Of a DNA stretch of 64,000 nt, positions 54,601 to 64,000 are shown in pieces (position 1 is the first letter of the stretch; each line of letters begins with the position of its first letter). A program made the position numbers and the translations under genes. The notes under the pieces were generated by a model. It saw only the letters and a list, made by a program, of their open reading frames with translations. It ran no database searches and had not been told where the DNA came from. This stretch comes from Thereva unica. Its lineage: Eukaryota; Arthropoda; Insecta; Diptera; Therevidae. The DNA is taken from NCBI GenBank assembly GCA_949987705.1, contig OX465284.1, forward strand, positions 117,533,052 to 117,597,051. The letters are read 5' to 3'.

Positions 54601-56511
54601 AATTAAAAGGGATCATTAATGTGTTGTGAAAAATCAAACGTTCAATTTCGTGATTGATTTAGAAAATATCTAAGGACACTTGAGGTAACATATAATTATG
54701 TTTAACATTTTTCTGTACATTTTATGAGTATTCAGATAGAACAACTTTTGCTTGTATTTCTAAGTATCCAATAAGACCGTTAGATTTGAAAACGAAGCTT
54801 CTGATGATGTGGCCCCAATCGCTTACTCGACAAATTCTTTCTGTTTCATAAGCGGCAGCTAATAAGTTTTTGTAAAGTTTGTTTCATATTCTTTTGTTTA
54901 ATTTGCTTCGTTATTTTGTTGACGACAAGTTCTTATCGAGTCCACAATATAGTTAAATTTATTTATTTAGCTACAATTTGAAAACTCTGAATAAGTGGTG
55001 ACATAACAGATGTAATTTGTTATTTATTTTAATATAATTAAATATTTTAACATAGCAGAGAATGAGTGTAAGAGCGCTAAAACAGTTCTGTAATATATTA
55101 GCTTTATTCAATGTAAATTAAACGCAGTTGGTGGCAATTTTTATGGTGCTAGATTCGAGTAGCGACATAAACTTAAGCGGTAAAGGTTTGCATTAAGTGG
55201 AGACAAAACTTATAGTATTTTTTAAGGAAAATTAAGATGACGAAATTCAATTGATTCGATTGGAAAATGCTGTAGTTAAAAGTTTATTCGAACTGAAGTA
55301 ATGCTCCAATATTTTGGCTAGCTAAATAGTTTTTGTTGTTTTTTTCAATCAAACCAGGGTTTTTTTTATCAAATAGATTGATTAAAAAGAATCTGTAAAT
55401 ACGTAGGTATAACTAATCCACAACTAGCTTTTCCTTATATGAAAGTCTAAGCTCAGGTGTCACCTTTCATAAGTTCGTCGTTCACGGCATGGTGCAATGT
55501 CTAGTAGTAAGCTTAGCTCGCAGGGGAGAAAAAGGATAGGATAGGCTAAGGTTAGTCTGGGGGATACATGGGGACGAGCTTAAGCATCGTTATAGTTGAT
55601 GGGCTTGATAGGGGCTAGTGCTATATTAACTACAATATTTTATGCATGAATATTCACTAAGTTTTAAAAATTCGCTTAGCATTTTTGAAGGAATTCATTT
55701 AAAGTAACATTTTCGGGTAATGGCCGATATTTTTCCTTCTGCTTAAAGTTAAAACTCTTGAAACAGCGAAATGTGTCACAGTATATTACTGAATCTGTCA
55801 TCGCTTACAAATAGCCGCGTTTTGTTGAAACACTTGTGCTGTGTGTAAACAGCTCGCAAGACCATAATACGCCAAGGGTAAGAAATAAAAGGCTTGGAAA
55901 GACTGAAATAATAAAAAGATACACGTACATACATACCTATGAACATATATAATCCCAACAGTAGAAAAAATATATATGACAACATTTCAAAACAGACAGC
56001 GACTTTTCTACAAGCAGAAGCATTTCGTCCTCATGTACATATTCTGCCTGTTCTGTTGCGGAAATGAAGTACACATTTCTCAAGTTGAGGGCATAAATAA
56101 ATTATGAAAGAAAAACATAAATATACAGGCGGAAAAGACCGATGTAGAATGCTTCGTTGTTTTCATTTTATCGCAAAATTTAAATCCTTAGTTGTACATC
56201 GTAGTTACATATTTAGGTATCATTTAGGAACGGATAAACAATGTCATGTAATTTGAATACACTAAACAATTCAAGCAAATTAGAATATGAAGATTGGACG
56301 CTGTGAAGCTTATAAACACTTATTAAAGTATCTCTTGTATAGAGTTGCTTTTTAGACTGTAAGGTAATTTTAGAAAGTATATTGACTTTATCATTATATA
56401 TTTATGAAATACAAATCTTATAATAGGAGCAGTTTTCCTTCAAAGCCATAATGAGCTAACTTTAATAGAAGGACTGCAATGATAGACTTTTGTCCAAGCT
56501 TATGTTTAAGC
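54601..56511. other. No gene seen; one dispersed repeat
   Basis: AT-rich. 55490-55590 (agtaagcttagctcgc and onward) matches 10865-10935, a dispersed repeat of unknown class. Nothing else recognised. Confidence 0.4.
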
Positions 56512-57256
56512 TAGAGATGCGCCGAATATGGGTTCGACCGAATTCGACGACATTCGGCCGAATTATTCGATTCATTTTTGCGCAGTAAACAGGTTCATAT
56601 AGGTTCGCGCAGCGCTCTGCAAGTAGCAAAGTTCGCCCACCCCTCTTCGCGCTAGTACGGCTCGCTTATTCAATGCGCCGCACTTTTTTTTACTGCAATT
56701 TCTCATATAAAAAAGAAGTATCGCCAAAAAATAAAGGACAAAGAAGAGTGGGGAAATTCTAGAAACATTAAGGTCCACGCACAAAACTCGACTGATATGC
56801 AATCCCAGTTGCAAACTGGTTTCACCATTATCACGCTCACAACCAGTTTGCAACCAAAATGAAACCTTTGTCCAACCCACAAGTGCAACTTATTTTTGAT
56901 CAATCGGTGACCTGTGCTCACGAAGATATTGTTGAACATACTTTGACGCCTACAAATGCATCCACGCAACTGAATCTGGTGACGGTTTCCAAGCGTACAT
57001 GCGATGCATTCCGTGACAAACAATATAGAAGTGTGTGTGTGTATTCAGATGGGACTTGGCGGAATATCCCATGAATGGAATGCATGCAACGCAAACGTCG
57101 GTCTACTTAAACATCTGCAAATGGTTAAAATAATACTATTTTAATATTCGGTAATTATTCGGCAAACTAACCGAATATTCGGCCGAATTCGAACATTCAA
57201 AAACACGCCGAATATGCTGAATACGAATGTTCGGCCGAACATTCGGCGCAGCTCTA
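56512..57256. mobile_element. hAT-type element with 8-bp target duplication
   Basis: 745 bp. GTTTAAGC occurs at both flanks (56504-56511 and 57257-57264). The ends TAGAGATGCGCCGAATAT and the inverse of TAGAGCTGCGCCGAATGT are imperfect inverted repeats, followed by sub-terminal ttcggccgaa words. 8-bp duplications and TAGAG ends fit hAT elements. Short frames inside (for example 56859-57074) do not show the hAT dimerisation motif, so it is a non-autonomous or deleted copy. Confidence 0.88.
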
Positions 57257-57928
57257 GTTTAAGCACATGAAATATGACGCGGTCGATGTACTATTTTTTT
57301 ATTGTTATATCTTTGCAGAGCTTCGATTTTACTCATTATTATCTATTTTACTTGGTGATAATATCTGATATGAAGAAGTCACTAAGACATTTTAGGTTTT
57401 TATCTAGAATTTGCCATCCTCCAAGAAAGTGGCGAACACCACGTTAGTAGTACGAGCACATTCCCTTGCTAAATTTTCGAAGTAGAAATACCAATTTTTT
57501 TGAATTGCCGTTGCTTTAAAGTAACCAAAAAAAAGTTGTCTGATAAGAATTTTATTAATACACCGGATGTTTGCTATTTTTACAGCGTTTTTCATTGTAT
57601 TCCCGCGTGTTCGTATACAGAACGTCGCTGTAATTGCTGTTATCTAAATAATCAGCCGTGGGACAATCATTCGAAGTTTATAATTGCATTTTGAGGAGAA
57701 ACACGCAAAACGTCCACATGAGCCGCTCTACTGCCAACAGTAACGTAGTTGGCAATCGCAGCTTTACTACTGTATTTCGCCTCCTAAAATCGTGGTCAAG
57801 TTTCCGACCCGCTCGCGGCAAAGCTCCATCTATTGCAGTTCAAGGCATTCTCTATCGCAGTTCAATTCCGACATTTTATGCGCTCGCTGTCAAAACTAAA
57901 AAATAGTGTCGCATAACGCTGTAAAAAA

Positions 57929-58210
57929 CTAATTTTTAAAATCTGCAACAGTTTTGCCATTATAAACAATGGGAAATGATTTTGCATCGGGCGGCCGTGG
58001 TACACTACTTAGCGGGAAAACTGTGTTTACTGCAGGCCGCAAATTTTCACTATAAACCTGCCAATGAATCACTTCGAAGCGTTGTTTTTCCTTTTGGCAC
58101 CGAATGCAATCTCCTCGGGTGGAAGATATAAAACTGCGGTAAGCCAAACTTACAACAACAACAAAAAATAGTGTGGCTGCCTTCAGATTCATTCGGAGTC
58201 GCGGAGTCAT
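57929..58210 (-). CDS. Candidate small secreted protein
   Basis: A 93-codon frame. An internal ATG at 58192 gives MNLKAATLFFVVVVSLAY, a good signal peptide, followed by a 65-residue chain with a single GDCIRC motif and a basic, mostly hydrophilic remainder. A perfect splice donor GTAAGT sits inside the signal peptide (about 58153-58148), so only the first 13 or so residues may be a real exon. No family recognised. GDC-x2-C recalls secreted bomanin-type immune peptides of flies, but that is only four residues. Confidence 0.25.
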   Translation of the reverse strand: MTPRLRMNLKAATLFFVVVVSLAYRSFISSTRGDCIRCQKEKQRFEVIHWQVYSENLRPAVNTVFPLSSVPRPPDAKSFPIVYNGKTVADFKN

Positions 58211-60083
58211 GTAATCAATTAATGCCTTGAAGACTTCACATACTCCGAGACAACGATGCTAATAATACATTGCAACTACTTTGTGATCGTCTAATTACCA
58301 TTCGAGTGTTATATTGGTGCTTTATTACTAAAGACAGAGGCGACTAAAGACATTACTAAGCTCGCTTGTGGTTGACCATAGGCTCCGCAGACGACGGTGC
58401 GCGCTTCTTGTCCCTGGACGGATGTGGAATCTGTGCGATTCTAAAGACTGAAAGTGGCATCGCACCGCTCAACATAATCCACTCGCGAAACGACCACCAT
58501 TTATGCTGTAGTCACCAAAGCACCTTGAGGTGGGTCCAAATTGCTGGTTATGTTGTTTGCAATCTAAAGAGGGAAAAAACGGGCACTTCATGGACGGTTT
58601 TAATTATTGAAATTTAAGTACTGGGACACATAACTGGGATTCTAATATCATGGGTTCTGGCAAAGCTGCTAACTGACTTAGCACATTTTTTTATCTTGCT
58701 ATTTGCAGTCGAGGGGAGTCATCTCAACTTGGCTGCATTAGTATATCTAAGATTGCAACGGGATTTATAGATTCGTCTGGAGTTGAGGATAGGAAGTTCA
58801 GTTGTAATCAGACAAATAAAATGTGGGGAAATTAAGCAGCAATTTTCTTATTGTTAAATTTAAGGCGACAATTTTACTCTATTTAACCGATGGCCACGAT
58901 AAAATATTTTACAGGATTCAAGATTTTGTTCTTTCTCTTGTCTTCAGACATACCCCAGTTCTTCGTCGCGAGTTCGCCCTACCCGAGAGGAATTTTCAGT
59001 TCTCCTAACAGTTTGACATTGCGTGGGGCCAGGTTGTCAGCCTAAAGTGTCCTACCCCTAGGACCAGATCCTTTGCATCTTTTTTTTCCTATTCGTCCCA
59101 CTGGGGCCATCAGATTGTATCATCGCTTTATCTATCGTCTATCTCATAACGAAATCCCAGATCATGATTTAAATCAATTGGCATATACGATTCGGGAGAC
59201 ATAAAAGATTTATTGAAAAACCGCACAATGCCGAACTGAACGATCTGTGTCCTAAAATAAATTTGAGCAACAATGCAACGTTCGCATAAAGTTTAATTGT
59301 CGCCAGTTGTTTTATGCGCTGCCAGTAGTTACTTACCGCATTGGAAAGGTGCGCAAAAGATCATTAAAGACTAGTTGCAGCAAGGTCTAAACGCCATTGT
59401 GCCTGAGCCGTCATTCTCTTATGCTTAGCAACTGCGGGGTAGATAATCAATCTTAGGAGTTAGTAACTGCTGATTTATATCAATTCTGAATACTCCGTGA
59501 ACTATGGGACAATTTGTTAAAATCAGATCTGTACTAGCTTAGAGGGAGATGAACTTTTGCAGGTGTTTTTGACACGTGTATCGTGCATTTTGTGTACCTA
59601 TGCTGAAAGTGTTTTATCAAAAGACATTTATACAGAATCGGGTCTTGTAAGATTGTTTAAAAACATAAAACAAGGCAGACCGTCGTGCATTGTGCGTTTT
59701 TAAATTAGTTATTCTGCTTCAAAAATATTCGGAGCCTGTCTAGGTTTGTCATGGCTACACCTGAAAGGTCTTTACACAGCAGTAATAAAATATCACTTGC
59801 CCGTTAAAATGCTGCTGGGCCGTGACTCACCTTAAGAAAATAAAATAAGTTTACGTTCCGCTTTAGTATCGCAGCGGGAAATATCGTTATCGACATACTT
59901 CACACAATTGTTCTCCCACGGTGACGAATATTTTTATCAGTTCGAAAATAGTAATGTTCGTTAATTTCATTTACTTCGCCGCCGATCGTGCATGTGTTCG
60001 ACCGCCGCATACGCTGCCATTGTTTATGCAACCTGCTGTGTAGCTGTGTCTAATTACATTTTTATCAGTTTTAACGAACCAAA
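58211..60083. other. No gene seen
   Basis: Unassigned sequence. Frames at 58366-58617 and 58823-59008 have no motif support. Confidence 0.4.
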
Positions 60084-60128
60084 ATGGCGCTTTCGAACCA
60101 GTTGTTTATTCTAGCGTGCTTTGTACAA
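60084..60128 (+). CDS. Possible first exon with signal peptide
   Basis: ATG in a good context (aaccaaaATGG) starts MALSNQLFILACFVQ, signal-peptide-like, and is followed at once by a GTAATG donor. A TCAGTT initiator lies at 60065-60070, only 14 nt upstream. No downstream exon could be joined, so this is tentative. Confidence 0.25.
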
Positions 60129-60829
60129 GTAATGTTTGTATTCATTTTTTTTATCCACATATGTATTTCTTTTTATCATAAAATATGGGATTTTAAATTC
60201 GTTGCTTTATCAGGTCACTCAACCTGTATTGCGTCGCCTTGTCTAAATAGGCATTTGAAAAAAAGTGGTCTGCTAACTTTTATGCCAGGAACTACTACAC
60301 TATGATTTGTGTTATGCTGACTCGAAGAGCTCATTCTGCATTTTCAGAATTATTGAACACCATTGATTTATAAATTACCGCCATCAGCTGCACAATGAAG
60401 AGTTATTCTTTATCAATCGGAAATCTTTGTTGCAATTACCTTGCGTTTGCAGGTGTTGAAAAGGAAATGTGAGTCGGAGGGTATCAAAGCACAATGCCAA
60501 ATATCTTTATAGTATTTTAGTGTTGATCGAAAACTTGATAACTTAAATTGCTGTGAATTGACTCAAACGGAACGATTCGTGCCACTGATTAGATGAATTG
60601 AGTGACCACTACTCACGAAATCACTAAAACCTGATCAAAGTGGATGCTTGTAGGACGTGACATTTCTTCTAGCCCGGTTAGCTGCCCTCAAGGTGGCTTA
60701 ATATCCCCGTACCACGTTATTAAGACTCTCTATTTAGGGATTTGGACTTAGGTATTGACGCGAAGTCTTGGGGTACCTTTTGCACAGTGGAAAATAGGAT
60801 ATGCCGGAAATCGGCTAGATCATTGAACT

Positions 60830-61640
60830 TTGGAGTTCATTGCTGGAAGGAGTGATCGTTTTGTTCGTGCCGGAAGTCGTGCGATATTGCGTAAAACTTG
60901 TAATTAAGTTTACTCGGTCACCACAGTGGAGTTCCGTCTCCTTTGCTCTGGTCACTGGTTGTTGATGATTTTTTGGCAGCCAACTACAAGGATCTGGTTT
61001 CGTTGTCACCAGCCGAACAGTTCAAACATGGTGTCAATCCATCCAAATAAGGCGGTCCTGGTCTTTTTTTTTTTTTTCCAAAATTACAAATTGGACCTAT
61101 GTAGGTGCTATTTGTATCCAGGGTATGACAGTTGAGTACTCAGACTTGGTCAAATATCTGGATGTAATTCTGGATAAGAAAGAGATTGAACTCGACTTAA
61201 CTGGACTACCATCAGCAAAGCCACTAGAGTGTAAAAGGCCTTTGGCTAGGGCATGAGTTCTTACAAAACAATTGACCCACTGGATGTACAAAACGATCGT
61301 CTCAAGTACGACAGACTGCAACGGCTTGCTTGCCCTTTACCTGTCCCACAGTTGCGATGGAAGCAACCAATGTACTGAATTTGTATGCATATGCAGTCAA
61401 AGCACATATGGATATCGTTAACGGTACGTCAAACATATTTTTTGCCGCATATTTGACTATATGGCTGGGGAATTGCGGTTCCAAAGGTAATTCAGGGCGA
61501 TTATCCTGGATCGGCCTGACTGGGAGGAACTCATCCTTCCTGAGGGTCCAAGAAACCTCCACTCGCTTACCAACTGGTCAAAGATGGAACATGGTATAGG
61601 GGCTGGTGTCGCAGGACCCAAGGTCTCGATTGTCATGGGT
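60830..61640 (+). pseudogene. R1/LOA-like reverse transcriptase remnant
   Basis: Frame-broken blocks in the right order: GVNPSK (about 61029), YSDLVKYLDVILDKKE (about 61137-61185), THWMYKTIV (about 61272-61298), the RLACLY-like block near 61320 and NGTSNIFFAAYLTIWLG (about 61420-61470). These match the palm/thumb region of non-LTR RTs such as R1 and LOA. A T15-16 run at about 61060 interrupts it. Confidence 0.65.
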
Positions 61641-61659
61641 AGGTGGCCCTCTGTTTTCT

Positions 61660-61905
61660 AGACCGATGTCATTCTTCTTCTTCTTTGATCCGTTGACTAG
61701 CGACCCGAGCGGGACGTCCTCGCAACGGATACGCTGCTGTCGGTGCCGTTGGGTCTCGAACTGCATTCACGATTCGTCTCCATTCTTGCCAGTTTTTGGC
61801 GACGTCTCGAGCCTCGGTAACTGATAACCGTTGATTCTTTAGGTCACCCTCGATATTCTTTAGCCAGGTTTTCTTTGGTGCCGACTAGCACTAGGCTCTA
61901 GGTTT
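61660..61905 (-). pseudogene. Second non-LTR ORF end
   Basis: The minus strand reads KKTWLKNIEGDLKNQRLSVT, EARDVAKNWQEWRRIVNAV and a proline/arginine-rich tail ending in EEEE and a stop. This is the C terminus of another non-LTR family, 5'-truncated and fairly well kept. Confidence 0.65.
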
Positions 61906-64000
61906 GAAAGGTATCGTCCAGGCATTCTCATCGTCGAAGTTTTCCTCCAAAATAGCTGCAGGATGCTTTGTCGTACTTCACAGCCTGGCTTTTGGAAAAA
62001 TAGGGTGTCGCCCCATACTAATAATAAAATCCACTACTTAAACCTTTCGCGTTGACGCAAAATGACAGAACGAGAATCGAACTGACTACGGCTATAAAGA
62101 TTGCAGCAAATGAAAACGAATAGTTCCGTCTACACTCTTACTTACCAAGCCACGCGAGAATGTGCACCCAATGTCCACATACACACGTTATAAGAATCTT
62201 TCGGCTGCACGATGTGAGTTCCAAAGTATTATTTCAAAATGCACTACCGGTGAAATACTCAAAACGAGCCCTAAGTACACAAATATTTGACTTTTAATTG
62301 ACCGATGTAACGAGATCTCCACAACGACGAAATTTCCGTCCTGCTAATCATCTTGCAAATATTTACGTAACGGCCCTCATTACAAAAGTGGTCTCTTCGC
62401 GGCGCAAGAATGCTCCTCTGTAAAAAAAGAAGACTCCCTTGCATGTTTGTGGTGCCCGTGGACGTCTTCTCTTTATCACGGCAACGGATGAACGTATGCA
62501 TCGGCTATTTACCTTACCTGGGGCTCCGCTTGATAAATTGAGTAAACAGATTCCGTTCTATGGTGGAGGTTTTTCGGAAAAATAAAAATGCAACACATAG
62601 AAGGCGAAAAAAGATGAGAAAAAGTGAAACACAAATATTTAAGAGGAATTATCATCGGCAGGGCCACAGGATAAACAGAAGTGTATCCAACGCATTTCGT
62701 TTGAACTGTGATAAAGCAGAACGCGATACATTTAGGGGAGTCGCCTGCATGCTTCTATCGAGGGAAGAATTTGTCCTTTCGGAGCAGCAATGCTCGAATT
62801 ACCTGAAAAACGAACGACGCCAGATTGCCAGTTGAAAAGTCTGATTTAACTTTCTCTAAATGACCTTAAAAGTTAGTACAGAGCTCTCGTTACATAATGG
62901 GCACTAGTTTCAATTGAAGGCCCGAGGCTGGACTGCAGAGAGAAAACTTCGAAATACAGTAACCTGCATAAACATCAACAGAAATGCGATGAATATTGTT
63001 CAATGCGGACGTTTTGACGAACGGTCATACACCATTGTGCAGAATAATGCCATATATATGCAGAGTATGGCTATGCGCGACATTAAAACAGGTCAAAGCG
63101 ACGGCGATATCCACCAGCAGTTAATTATCGCTAAAGTCAACATAAAGCATAAAATGGCACAATCCACGCCTCACTGAGCAACTGAATAAACGAACGACGG
63201 ATACACCACATCAGTGCGTTGCGTTGTGCGTACCAACGTACCGCCAATAACAAAAAGCCCGCGTTGTAAAATGTGACTCAAGGAAAATATGAAAAGTTTT
63301 TTAGTGCATAAATTTGAAACGAATCGCAGCCAAAGGAAAGGTTCGTCAAAAACTACTAAAGGCTTCAAATGGGTTTTGCATTTCCATATTTACTCCGCCT
63401 TTGTTCGGCGCACATTTCTGCACACACGCTGCATGCGGTCGTAATGGCTTTTCGCTATAGCAATTAACGTTTTACGATTATTTGTGACATTTTTGTTCCG
63501 CGGTTTGATAAAAACTGGAAAATATCTAATGTGACTAATAACCTGAAAAAACGACTCTGCTGTTGCCGTACGTCAATGCTTCACAGTCGAAAAACTTCGA
63601 GCTTTTTCCAAATGTGTGGAGCTGGGGCTGCTGGCGAAGGTCTCTCGATTTTTGTGCATGCTTCAGTTTCGATTATTTTTATCACAGCCGTTTTGTTTTT
63701 GTTACAATTGTAAGTTGATTTCATAAATTGCTGCTTCCAGAGATTGCAAACTGGTGCAGAACTTCCATTTGTGTTCTGTTCCCTTTGTAAACGATCAATT
63801 ATAGTTTGGAGTTAGGTTGGCAATGTGGCCTTCTAGCTGCTTTGTACTGTACTAAATACTATGGGTATAAGCTTGGATAATTTGTTTACTTTCTCTTTTC
63901 CCCCAGAACAACATTAACTTTTTCCTCAATATTTGCACCCTCTAAAGTAGGCTCCATCTAGTGCATTGCAACTGCCATCGGAGCCCAATCCTCACTTCAG
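61906..64000. other. No gene confirmed to window end
   Basis: Two basic open frames (62560-62835 and 62914-63177, plus strand) and a hydrophobic-ended frame at 63531-63713 that stops just after a perfect GTAAGT donor (63712) have no family match I know. The last one could be a signal-anchor exon. Nothing else seen. Confidence 0.35.

Noticed and set aside
1..64000. CRISPR arrays, rRNA, bacterial operons
   Set aside because: No regularly spaced repeats, no rRNA-like sequence, and introns throughout show a eukaryotic nuclear region.

Overview
The window is nuclear DNA from an insect, most likely a fly or another dipteran. It is AT-rich and carries intron-split genes with many very short introns (about 55-70 bp). 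The recoverable proteins are all conserved insect housekeeping proteins. The background is full of LTR, non-LTR, MITE and SINE material. There is no bacterial-style operon, no CRISPR array and no rRNA.

Layout. (1) 365-5563 is one young LTR retrotransposon with near-identical 650-bp LTRs, a 4-bp target duplication and a tRNA-Lys primer site. It has no gag or pol. Its interior holds an open reading frame with a MIF4G-like domain, a decayed apparently intronless copy of the glycosylation gene ALG12, a tRNA-Lys-like sequence that keeps a 3' CCA, and two covarying RNA hairpins. It looks like a non-autonomous element that picked up host transcripts, and it is the most unusual object here. (2) 8967-16045 (+) is a short-chain dehydrogenase of the SDR16C type with a 17-nt first coding exon and a 4.9-kb first intron full of MITEs. 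(3) 17189-22589 (+) is the sorting nexin snz/SNX25. (4) 24650-25934 (-) is the mRNA cap guanine-N7 methyltransferase. (5) 26624-27428 (+) is a FAM210 (DUF1279) mitochondrial protein. (6) 28674-31049 (-) is the LIM protein Ajuba. (7) 31604-35223 (+) is WDR6. (8) 35887-36474 (-) is ARL2BP/BART. (9) 38487-42076 (-) is nucleoporin Nup93. (10) 42436-42966 (+) is ALG14. (11) 43104-45438 (-) is the DNA-protein crosslink protease SPRTN (maternal haploid). (12) 45893 to at least 49094 (+) is the 5' end of the golgin GMAP/GMAP-210. The remaining 15 kb to the window end has no recognisable exon of that gene and consists of transposon remnants, foldback elements and unassigned sequence.

Eight genes sit in four successive head-to-head pairs with 360-690 bp between start codons (Rnmt/FAM210, Ajuba/WDR6, Nup93/ALG14, SPRTN/GMAP), so bidirectional promoters are likely. 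Their 3' ends converge. The gene products do not form one pathway: they cover mRNA capping, tRNA modification, nuclear pores, N-glycosylation, Golgi tethering, Hippo signalling, lipid contact sites and DNA repair.

Exon boundaries were set by hand from GT/AG sites and checked by reading-phase arithmetic. Protein family names rest on recognised motifs, not on a database search.
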